DNA of 7,674 nucleotides from NCBI GenBank assembly GCA_017543025.1, contig JAFYGX010000118.1, positions 1 through 7,674 on the forward strand, in the 5' to 3' direction. Shown in pieces: positions 1-5,380 of the stretch (within the stretch, counting starts at the first letter, position 1; each line of letters opens with the position of its first letter). Under the pieces are notes generated by a model. It saw nothing but the letters and a program-made list of their open reading frames with translations, was not told the origin of the DNA and searched no databases. The DNA is from Solobacterium sp. (GTDB lineage Bacteria; Bacillota_I; Bacilli_A; Erysipelotrichales; Erysipelotrichaceae). A program made the position numbers and the translations under genes.

Positions 1-33
1 GCTTTTCAGAAATGGGGTTATCGCCCCGTATAA
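1..33 (+). CDS. Possible 3' end of a convergent plus-strand gene (partial)
   Basis: Reading from base 1 in frame 1 gives AFQKWGYRPV and then a TAA stop at 31-33. The only support is position: a plus-oriented terminator-like hairpin lies about 55 nt downstream, and the neighbouring minus-strand operon ends facing it. Ten codons are too few to name a family. The aromatic/glycine composition would suit the tail of a small globular enzyme, but that is a guess. It could equally be non-coding sequence. Confidence 0.22.
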   Translation, partial: AFQKWGYRPV

Positions 34-36
34 TCT

Positions 37-60
37 GATTGGGATGACCTCACCCCAACC
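37..60 (-). repeat. Imperfect 11-bp inverted repeat in convergent spacer
   Basis: On the minus strand GGTTGGGGTGA (60..50) is followed by GG and TCATCCCAATC (47..37). All 11 positions pair, two of them as G-U wobbles. On the plus strand the same positions become A-C mismatches, so the fold favours minus-strand RNA. The two-base loop means the innermost pair probably opens. No T-run follows on the minus strand, so it is not a standard intrinsic terminator. It could be a 3'-end stabilising or REP-like element of the left operon. Confidence 0.35.
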
Positions 61-87
61 AAATTTAGATAGTCATTATCCTGAATT

Positions 88-107
88 CGGCAGAAATGCC
101 GGTTTTT
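88..107 (+). terminator. Terminator-like hairpin, plus orientation
   Basis: CGGCA (88-92), a GAAA loop (93-96) and TGCCG (97-101) form a 5-bp stem, extendable by one U-G wobble (87 with 102). Five T residues follow at 103-107. The T-run is on the plus side, so it would stop transcription entering from the left and protect the minus-strand operon from antisense read-through. On the minus strand the hairpin is followed by AATTC, so it is a poor terminator in that direction. The stem is short, hence the moderate confidence. Confidence 0.5.
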
Positions 108-111
108 CCGT

Positions 112-648
112 TCATTCCTTCCGGCATCCCAGCGCACGCATCACTTCCTCAACCGTTTCCGCAAAGACGACACGTGTCAGTTCTTCCCGCCTCAGAAAGC
201 CTTCCGCAGTCATTTTTTCATACAGATGCTTCAGATCATCGTAATATCCGTCCGGACTGAAAATAACGCATGGACAGGAAATCAGTCCGATCCGGAGCGC
301 AGATATCACTTCGCTGATCTCTTCCAGCGTCCCCGGTCCGCCCGGAAGCGCAAGAAACGCATCGCCCATCTCCATCATTTTCTGCTTTCGCTCCGGCATG
401 CCGGTTACTGCGATCAGCTGATCCAGTCCGTTATGACTGCGATGGGCAAAAAATCCCGGAATCACTCCGATCACCCTTCCTCCGTTTGCTTTCACCGCAT
501 TCGCCGCAGCTCCCATCAGACCGTCGTTTGCCCCGCCATAGATCATCGTATGTCCGGCAGCTCCGATCCGGCTGCCGATTTCTTCTGCCCATTTCAGATA
601 CAGCGGGTTGTTTCCGGGATTTGAGCCAAGATAAACTGTGATATTCAT
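112..648 (-). CDS. LOG family (TIGR00730-type) nucleotide 5'-monophosphate phosphoribohydrolase
   Basis: The 178-residue protein has the full length and motifs of the LOG (lonely guy, YvdD-like) family, which hydrolyses nucleoside 5'-monophosphates (AMP, or cytokinin riboside monophosphates) to base plus ribose 5-phosphate. Visible motifs are a Rossmann-like start MNITVYLGSNPG, a GGANDGLMG segment (38-46), the ERKQKMM arginine/lysine segment (86-92) and the signature LPGGPGTLEE (101-110), which carries the phosphate-binding glycines and catalytic glutamate of the family. No signal peptide or membrane segment is present, so it is cytosolic. Its ATG overlaps the TGA of the upstream gene (ATGA), which suggests translational coupling. 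AAGAGG (664..659) lies 10 nt upstream. It is the last gene of the sigma-factor operon. The third glycine of the usual GGG triplet is alanine here. Family assignment is firm; the physiological substrate is not known. Confidence 0.92.
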   Translation of the reverse strand: MNITVYLGSNPGNNPLYLKWAEEIGSRIGAAGHTMIYGGANDGLMGAAANAVKANGGRVIGVIPGFFAHRSHNGLDQLIAVTGMPERKQKMMEMGDAFLALPGGPGTLEEISEVISALRIGLISCPCVIFSPDGYYDDLKHLYEKMTAEGFLRREELTRVVFAETVEEVMRALGCRKE

Positions 649-1343
649 AACGGATGTACCTCTTGTTTCAGCCTGCGCAGCTCTGATTTCATTGCATCAT
701 CAATGCGATAGCTCTCCAGCGATTTCTGAATTGCCTTCAGCCGGGTGAACCGATCGATCCGGCTGCCCTGCAGCAGCGGCAGAACCGCTTCCGGCTGCTT
801 TGCCAGCGCGGTCGCAAAATACCACGCCCGCATCATATTCACATAATAATGATCCGACCGCATGGAAGCGATCTGCTCTGCCTGTTCAATCCGGAATCCA
901 TCTTCCAGATAATAAGCCATATACAGCCCGATAGCTGTGCGAACCGTAAACGGATGGCTGCTGCACATCCACTGATTCAGATAAGGCTCCAGCAGAGCAG
1001 TGTGTGATTTCATCACAGCCGGCCGTATCGCATCTGTCACAGCCCAGTTATCCGCAAACGGAAGAAAACGCTGCAGTTCTGCAATGCATTGCTCCGCGTC
1101 CCGTATCCGGCTGATCAGAATCGCATGCATGACATTCTCTTCATGATATTCATGCGGAAGCTCTGCCAGAAATGCGGGCACAATACCTTCTTTTTCCGCC
1201 TGAACCGCCAGCTTTCGCAGCTGCGGCACCCGCGCGCCGAGGATCCGCTCCGCATCCGTATCCGGACACAGACGCGCCAGAAATGCCGCATTCTTCGGAT
1301 CCTGCAGTGCTCTGATCCTATCCTTCAGTGAACCGTTTTCCAT
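645..1343 (-). CDS. DNA alkylation repair protein, AlkD-type HEAT-repeat DNA glycosylase
   Basis: The 232-residue, largely helical protein matches the COG4912/PF08713 family, whose AlkD members excise N3- and N7-alkylated purines without base flipping. The segment LPHEYHEENVMHAILI (62-77) and the FLPFADNWAVTDAI segment (93-106) are typical. W100 and D104, then R135 (in FTVRTAIGL) and W174 (in MRAWYFATALAK), have spacing close to the Trp, Asp, Arg and Trp of the Bacillus cereus AlkD binding cleft, so the enzyme looks intact. No signal peptide is seen, so it acts in the cytosol on DNA. The gene starts 3 nt after the anti-sigma stop, with GGAGG (1355..1351) embedded in the preceding Gly-Gly codons and 7 nt from the ATG. 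It overlaps the LOG gene by 4 nt. Placement behind an ECF sigma/anti-sigma pair suggests stress-inducible expression, which is an inference. Confidence 0.92.
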   Translation of the reverse strand: MENGSLKDRIRALQDPKNAAFLARLCPDTDAERILGARVPQLRKLAVQAEKEGIVPAFLAELPHEYHEENVMHAILISRIRDAEQCIAELQRFLPFADNWAVTDAIRPAVMKSHTALLEPYLNQWMCSSHPFTVRTAIGLYMAYYLEDGFRIEQAEQIASMRSDHYYVNMMRAWYFATALAKQPEAVLPLLQGSRIDRFTRLKAIQKSLESYRIDDAMKSELRRLKQEVHPL

Positions 1344-1346
1344 CCC

Positions 1347-1976
1347 TTATCCTCCGTCTGTCAGAATCTTCAGGAGTTTTTCTTTCTGTTCTTCCGGGAT
1401 CCCGGCAGAAAAAGAAATCTCATAATGAATCTGATTGTGATCCAGCACGATCACCTCTGCATCAGAGGCTCGGCTGTGATTTCCTTCCCGACGGTCGTAA
1501 TCCGTTTCTTCCGCAGCGACTTCTTCCATTTCCGAATCGTTCTGAAACGAACGGATCGTTATGATCTGATCGCCATTTCTGATTTCCGTAAACCCGCTTC
1601 CATCATCCATGATCCGCTGTTCAACCACCTGCGCATCCGAATAAGCGGAAAGATCAGGCAGCAGGCTGTGCGCTTCGGAGGCGGCCATTGCATTCATCTG
1701 CATCATCTCTTCCGAAACTCCGGTTTCAGGCGCATCAGCCGCATATTCTGTCGCTGAGGGTGTACGGGACAGCGGCAGAACAACAAGCAAAATCACAGCC
1801 GCGAGCCCGCCGATGATCCCGGTCCAGAAAGGCATGCGAAACGCCGGCCTCTGCCGGACAGTTTCAGACGATTCCGGTGCATCCGCCGTCTTCAGCACTT
1901 GATTCAGAACCGCCTCTTTCGCTTCTTCACTCAGACGGATCGATTCATTGAATTTCCGGTACTTATTCGAAGTCAT
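1347..1976 (-). CDS. Single-pass membrane protein, probable anti-sigma factor
   Basis: The 209-residue protein has a cytoplasmic N-terminal region (1-48) with a short amphipathic helix (ESIRLSEEAKEAVLNQVL, 11-28). One strong membrane segment follows at about 50-69 (FWTGIIGGLAAVILLVVLPL), and then an acidic, Met/Ala-rich extracytoplasmic region of about 140 residues. This topology and its place directly behind an ECF sigma gene make it the probable cognate anti-sigma factor. The two genes overlap by 14 nt, with the ATG inside the sigma 3' end, pointing to coupled stoichiometric synthesis. It has no cysteine at all, so it lacks the HxxxCxxC zinc motif of ZAS anti-sigma factors. I recognise no named domain in the outer region. 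AGGGAGG (1986..1980) sits only 3 nt from the ATG, a short spacing. The anti-sigma role is inferred from context and topology. Confidence 0.75.
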   Translation of the reverse strand: MTSNKYRKFNESIRLSEEAKEAVLNQVLKTADAPESSETVRQRPAFRMPFWTGIIGGLAAVILLVVLPLSRTPSATEYAADAPETGVSEEMMQMNAMAASEAHSLLPDLSAYSDAQVVEQRIMDDGSGFTEIRNGDQIITIRSFQNDSEMEEVAAEETDYDRREGNHSRASDAEVIVLDHNQIHYEISFSAGIPEEQKEKLLKILTDGG

Positions 1977-2454
1977 AGTCCTCCCTGAGTATCTGTTTCA
2001 GTTTCTCTCTTGCCCGGTGCAGGTCTGACCGCACGCTTCCTTCCCTGCGGTCAAGCAGACGGGCGATTTCAGCGGTAGAGTATCCTTCCTGATAAAACAG
2101 ATGGATCACTTCCCGATAGCGCACCGGAAGCGACTGCACGGCATCCCAGACAAACCGCAGATCAGCTGATTCCGGCTGCTCCACATTATCTTCCAGCTCT
2201 TCTGCCGCATGGTTCCGGAAAAACCGCAGCCGATTGCGGGAAAGATTCGCCGCTGTTTTCATCAGCCATCCTTTTTCCTTCAGCAGATCTCCCTGAAAAT
2301 CCGGCTGGTACCGCAGATACTGCAGAATCGTATCCTGTACGATTTCCTGTGCGTCTGCTTCACTGGACAGATATGAACAGCCAAGCCGAAACAGGCTGTC
2401 GCCATACAGGTCAAGGATGCGCCGGACTCTGAGTTCGTTCGATGATTCACTCAT
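1963..2454 (-). CDS. ECF-type (sigma-70 family) RNA polymerase sigma factor
   Basis: At 163 residues this has the size and two-domain layout of an extracytoplasmic-function sigma factor. Region 2 spans about 10-78, with the core-binding/-10 recognition segment DAQEIVQDTILQYLR (34-48) and GWLMKTAANLSRNRLR (62-77). An acidic linker (84-98) follows, then region 4 (103-156) with SLPVRYREVIHLFY (108-121) and the helix-turn-helix YSTAEIARLLDRREGSVRSD (125-144). It redirects RNA polymerase to stress promoters, presumably including its own. An in-frame TAG at 2466..2464 lies four codons upstream and no other initiator intervenes, so the start is fixed at 2454. Only AGGA, 2 nt away, or a more distant GGGAAGGGAAG can serve as ribosome binding site. 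It is the first gene of a four-gene operon and is isolated from upstream by a strong terminator. Confidence 0.93.
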   Translation of the reverse strand: MSESSNELRVRRILDLYGDSLFRLGCSYLSSEADAQEIVQDTILQYLRYQPDFQGDLLKEKGWLMKTAANLSRNRLRFFRNHAAEELEDNVEQPESADLRFVWDAVQSLPVRYREVIHLFYQEGYSTAEIARLLDRREGSVRSDLHRAREKLKQILREDYDFE

Positions 2455-2512
2455 AGTCCTATTCTACTTCCCTTCCCAAATGGAAACACCTGATTTCGTT
2501 CATTCGCTGCAC

Positions 2513-2536
2513 AAAAAAGAACAGGAAACCCTGTTC
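2513..2536 (-). terminator. Intrinsic terminator overlapping a stop codon
   Basis: On the minus strand GAACAGG (2536..2530), loop GTTT (2529..2526) and CCTGTTC (2525..2519) form a perfect 7-bp stem followed at once by six T residues (2518..2513). The TGA stop of the membrane-protein gene (2537..2535) overlaps the first two stem bases, so the translation end and the transcription end nearly coincide. It separates the membrane-protein unit from the sigma-factor operon. Confidence 0.88.
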
Positions 2537-3122
2537 ATTCTTCATTGCCGGAAGTCTCATCTTTCATTTCCGTACGGGGCCGGAGCGCCTGCTTTCCTTT
2601 TGCGAGCAGATCTGATCCGGCTGAGAGAAATTTCTCCTTTGTGTTCCGTCTTGCCTCTGCCCGTTCTGCATCCGCACGGTCTTTCGCGCGTTTTGCGGCT
2701 CTGGCGTGTTTTGTGAGATAGGCTCTTACTTCCGTCATCTCTTCGGGAAGAAAATAAACCGGAACCTTTGCCTTTCCCATCGTGAAATACACACAGTGAT
2801 GCCGGTCGTCAATCCGGATCGGAAACGTTTTCTCATACGGATGAAGTCTTCCGAACATGACGATTCCCCGCGGGGAGAGCCCGGAATCGATCCGCATGTA
2901 CAATCCGCCGGCAAGCAGAAATACAATGGTCTGTATCCACCGGAAGACGCCGGTATAGTTGAAGAAACAAAGCGCCGCCACTGCCCAGAATATCACCGGG
3001 ATCATCCATTGCGGACCGATGCTTGTGCGGATATGAATCGCACGGGAATGGCGGAGAAATCTAAATAGGATATAGAGGAGAACAATATCCGCCAGATAGA
3101 CCAGAATGTCCCCGAAATTCAT
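2535..3122 (-). CDS. Unrecognised membrane protein with three N-terminal TM segments and charged helical tail
   Basis: I do not recognise this 195-residue protein with confidence. Three hydrophobic segments are visible at about 5-23, 39-59 and 61-76. A globular-looking stretch follows (about 77-136, containing GLSPRGIVMFGRL and VPVYFLPEEMTEVRAYL), then a strongly charged, Ala/Arg/Lys/Glu-rich helix (137-165) and a polar acidic end. The layout resembles small membrane proteins carrying DUF5673- or PH-like tails, but that is only an impression. The start at 3122 is chosen because AAAGGAG (3138..3132) lies about 9 nt upstream. The longer in-frame ATG at 3182 has no ribosome binding site and lies across a GC-rich hairpin. 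The gene is monocistronic, between the Liv/CBS-ACT operon (86-nt gap) and an intrinsic terminator. Nothing seen ties its function to either neighbour. Confidence 0.75.
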   Translation of the reverse strand: MNFGDILVYLADIVLLYILFRFLRHSRAIHIRTSIGPQWMIPVIFWAVAALCFFNYTGVFRWIQTIVFLLAGGLYMRIDSGLSPRGIVMFGRLHPYEKTFPIRIDDRHHCVYFTMGKAKVPVYFLPEEMTEVRAYLTKHARAAKRAKDRADAERAEARRNTKEKFLSAGSDLLAKGKQALRPRTEMKDETSGNEE

Positions 3123-3155
3123 GAGTGAATTCTCCTTTCCTGCGGCTGAGAGGAA

Positions 3156-3180
3156 GCGGGACGGATCATCTCCGCCCCGC
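3156..3180 (-). terminator. GC-rich stem-loop after the Liv/CBS-ACT operon
   Basis: GCGGGGCGGA (3180..3171), loop GATGA (3170..3166) and TCCGTCCCGC (3165..3156) pair over 10 bp with one G-U wobble. The following bases TTCCTCTC are pyrimidine-rich but not a true T-run. It may be a weak or factor-assisted terminator of the upstream operon, an mRNA 3'-end stabiliser, or a leader element of the membrane-protein gene that begins 34 nt further on. Confidence 0.5.
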
Positions 3181-3188
3181 ATTTTCCG

Positions 3189-3217
3189 TTTATATCTGAA
3201 ACAGCAGTTTACTTCAC
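3189..3217 (-). promoter_or_regulatory. Weak candidate sigma-A promoter for the membrane-protein gene
   Basis: TATAAA (3194..3189) fits a -10 box at five of six positions. It lies 17 nt from GTGAAG (3217..3212), a poor -35 with about three matches, located at the end of the CBS-ACT coding sequence. It would place the GC-rich stem-loop in the leader of the membrane-protein mRNA. The match is weak and could be chance. Confidence 0.2.
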
Positions 3218-3892
3218 CGGATGTTTGACACGTTTTCCGTCAATGGTTGTCTGAACGATCTCCGTGATGTTGTATCCGTGCTGCAGAAGAATATCTCTCA
3301 TCTTCTCAACCGGAATATCGCCTGTTGCTTTGACCACGACTTCTGTGCCCCGCTCTTCCGTATGGAATACGGCAAGCGATTCAACGTTCGCAAAATTGTC
3401 CGCAAACAGTTTGGCAATCCCATGGAAATAACCCGGCTGATCCACACAGCGGATCACAAACCGCGTTCCCCGCTTGCCATAGCCAAGCAAGTCAACGAAT
3501 GCCTGGAACATATCCTTTTCTGTAATGATTCCGACAACCTTCTGCTCTTCATCGATGATCGGAAGAACCGCAATGTTGTTGTCGATCATGACTTTGGCCG
3601 CCTCTTCCAGGAAGACATCCGGCGTCGTGGTGTGCACATCGGTAATCATGATGTCTTTGACCTTGCGCTTGGAGAGAAGATAGTTGAGCTCGAAGATCGA
3701 AAGAGATGTCGACTGCATGCCGCTGCTTTCTTCCACCATTCCCTGCGTCACAAGGCCAATCAGTCTGCCCTGCGCATCCACTACAGGCAGACGGTGAAAA
3801 TTATTCTTTCCCATGATTTCCAGCGCCTTGGAAATAGACATATCCTCTGTGACAGTCATGGGATTCTTCGTCATATGGTCCTTAACGTACAT
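3209..3892 (-). CDS. CBS-CBS-ACT domain protein (AcuB-like)
   Basis: The 227-residue cytosolic protein has two CBS domains, at about 3-55 (MTKNPMTVTEDMSISKALEI, then HRLPVVDAQGRLIGLVT) and about 78-134 (VKDIMITDVHTTTP, then IAVLPIIDEEQKVVGIITEKDM). A C-terminal ACT-like domain follows at about 143-217 (FVIRCVDQPGYFHGIAKLFA, then TEVVVKATGD). CBS pairs bind adenine nucleotides and ACT domains commonly bind amino acids, so this is a plausible energy/amino-acid sensor. The architecture resembles AcuB-type proteins, whose biochemical role is poorly defined. The start lies 3 nt after the livF stop, and its AGGAGG (3905..3900) is within livF's last codons, so it is the last gene of the Liv operon. 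No catalytic or DNA-binding domain is present, so any regulation must act through a partner. Domain call is firm; role is inferred. Confidence 0.88.
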   Translation of the reverse strand: MYVKDHMTKNPMTVTEDMSISKALEIMGKNNFHRLPVVDAQGRLIGLVTQGMVEESSGMQSTSLSIFELNYLLSKRKVKDIMITDVHTTTPDVFLEEAAKVMIDNNIAVLPIIDEEQKVVGIITEKDMFQAFVDLLGYGKRGTRFVIRCVDQPGYFHGIAKLFADNFANVESLAVFHTEERGTEVVVKATGDIPVEKMRDILLQHGYNITEIVQTTIDGKRVKHPVK

Positions 3893-3895
3893 ACC

Positions 3896-4600
3896 TTATC
3901 CTCCTAAATATGCCTTCTGTACTCGTTCGTCCCTGGATAATTCCTTGCCGGTTCCTTCCAGCGTGATTCTTCCGGTCTCCAGAACATATGCATGATTTGC
4001 AATTGCGAGTGCTCGCTTCGCATTCTGCTCTACCAGAAGCACTGTGGTGCCCTTCTTATTGATCTCTTCAATAATACTGAAAATTTCCGAAACCAGCAGC
4101 GGTGAAAGACCCATGGAAGGTTCATCCAGCAGAATGATCTTCGGGTCTGCCATCAGAGCGCGGCCCATCGCAAGCATCTGCTGTTCGCCGCCGGACAGTG
4201 TGCCGGCTAGCTGTGTACGGCGTTCCTTCAGACGCGGGAACAGCTCGTAAACAGTTTCCATATCCATTTTGATTTTAGCAGTATCTCTGCGGAAGTATGC
4301 ACCAAGAATCAGATTTTCTTCGACTGTTTCCTGAGCAAAGACCCTTCTTCCTTCCGGTACCTGGGCAAGCCCCCGGGTAACGATGGAATGCGGCGGCACT
4401 TTTGTAAGATCCGTGCCGTCCAGATAAATACTGCCGGAGGCAGGTTTCAGAAGACCGGAGATCGCATGCATCGTAGTTGTTTTGCCGGCGCCGTTGGCAC
4501 CGATCAGCGTAACGATCTCACCGTCTTTTACTTCAAAGGAAATACCTTTGATCGCTTCGATCATTCCGTATCGCACGACCAGATTTTCTACATTCAGCAT
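3896..4600 (-). CDS. livF: Branched-chain amino acid ABC transporter ATP-binding protein LivF
   Basis: This 234-residue ATPase has the LivF family length and pattern: Walker A GANGAGKT (34-41), Q-loop Gln80, signature LSGGEQQMLAMGRALM (135-150) and Walker B IILLDEP (155-161). At the position of the H-loop histidine it has Gln192 (LLVEQNAKRAL), which I recall as usual for LivF. It should pair with LivG as the nucleotide-binding heterodimer below LivH and LivM, powering import of leucine, isoleucine, valine or similar substrates. The start lies 6 nt after the livG stop. GGGAGA in the last livG codons (4616..4611) serves as ribosome binding site at 10-nt spacing. It ends in Gly-Gly-stop codons that double as the next gene's Shine-Dalgarno sequence. 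Confidence 0.95.
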   Translation of the reverse strand: MLNVENLVVRYGMIEAIKGISFEVKDGEIVTLIGANGAGKTTTMHAISGLLKPASGSIYLDGTDLTKVPPHSIVTRGLAQVPEGRRVFAQETVEENLILGAYFRRDTAKIKMDMETVYELFPRLKERRTQLAGTLSGGEQQMLAMGRALMADPKIILLDEPSMGLSPLLVSEIFSIIEEINKKGTTVLLVEQNAKRALAIANHAYVLETGRITLEGTGKELSRDERVQKAYLGG

Positions 4601-4606
4601 ATTCGA

Positions 4607-5380
4607 TCACTCTCCCAGATAGGCCTTGATAACCTGCGGATTTGACTGGATCTCCGCCGGCACGCCCTCCGCCAGCATCATTCCGTAATTCAGCACTGTG
4701 ATCCGCTCACAGATTCCCATGACCAGCTTCATATCATGTTCGATCAGCAGGACTGCGATCCGGAAGTGATCCCGGACAAACCGTATCATCTGCATCAGTT
4801 CTTCCGTTTCCTGCGGATTCATACCGGCTGCCGGTTCATCCAGCAGAAGAAGCTTCGGCTGCGTTGCCATCGCCCGGGCAATCTCAAGTCTGCGCTGTGC
4901 GCCGTACGGAAGATTTCCGGCAAAGAGATCCGCACTGTCTGCCAGTCCGAAGATCGACAGCAGCTCCATCGTCTCATTCTCAACCATTTTCTCCTGCTCA
5001 TAGAACTTCGGCAGGCGGAAGATCGCTTCTGCCGTATTGTAGGTAATTCGTTTTCCCATTCCGATCTTGACGTTGTCTCTGACCGTAAGATTGGAAAACA
5101 GACGGATATTCTGAAAGGTTCTTGCGATTCCGGCCCGGTTCATCTCAACAACCGTCATTTTCGAGGTATCCTGACCCAGAAAACGGATTGTTCCGCGGGT
5201 AGGCTTATAGACCTTTGTAAGCATATTGAAGACCGTTGTCTTGCCTGCCCCGTTCGGGCCGATCAGACCGACGATCTCTTCGCTGCCGACGGTCATTGAA
5301 AGCTCGTTTACCGCAGTCAGACCGCCGAAATCGATGCCTAGATCATTTACTTCGAGCACCGGTACCCGGTTGTTATTCAT
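4607..5380 (-). CDS. livG: Branched-chain amino acid ABC transporter ATP-binding protein LivG
   Basis: The 257-residue protein has Walker A GPNGAGKT (41-48), Q-loop Gln90 in GIARTFQNIRLF, signature LPYGAQRRLEIARAM (157-171), Walker B LLLLDEP (177-183), His215 in LLIEHDMKLVMG and the C-terminal LivG/LptB-like tail ending QVIKAYLGE. The start at 5380 is preferred because AGGAGG (5395..5390) lies 9 nt upstream. The reading frame stays open to an ATG at 5452, but those 24 extra residues are basic and come only from overlap with livM. With the chosen start it overlaps livM by 8 nt, a coupled arrangement. The signature reads LPYGAQ rather than the commoner LSYGQQ. It is the partner ATPase of LivF. 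Confidence 0.95.
   Translation of the reverse strand: MNNNRVPVLEVNDLGIDFGGLTAVNELSMTVGSEEIVGLIGPNGAGKTTVFNMLTKVYKPTRGTIRFLGQDTSKMTVVEMNRAGIARTFQNIRLFSNLTVRDNVKIGMGKRITYNTAEAIFRLPKFYEQEKMVENETMELLSIFGLADSADLFAGNLPYGAQRRLEIARAMATQPKLLLLDEPAAGMNPQETEELMQMIRFVRDHFRIAVLLIEHDMKLVMGICERITVLNYGMMLAEGVPAEIQSNPQVIKAYLGE

Noticed and set aside
29..34. Perfect TATAAT on the plus strand
   Set aside because: No acceptable -35 box is found 16-18 nt upstream, and the only plus-strand reading frame it would serve is an antisense shadow of the LOG gene.
3123..3182. Longer start of the membrane protein at 3182
   Set aside because: No SD precedes it, the added codons are encoded by a GC-rich stem-loop, and a good SD precedes the ATG at 3122.
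3221..3907. 228-codon open frame on the plus strand covering the CBS-ACT gene
   Set aside because: It lies exactly antisense to a gene with clear CBS and ACT domains, its translation is rich in Arg, His and Cys with no recognisable motif, and it has no ribosome binding site or context.
4736..5299. 187-codon plus-strand open frame opposite livG
   Set aside because: Antisense shadow of a strongly conserved ATPase; low-complexity Gln/Arg/His-rich translation without family features.
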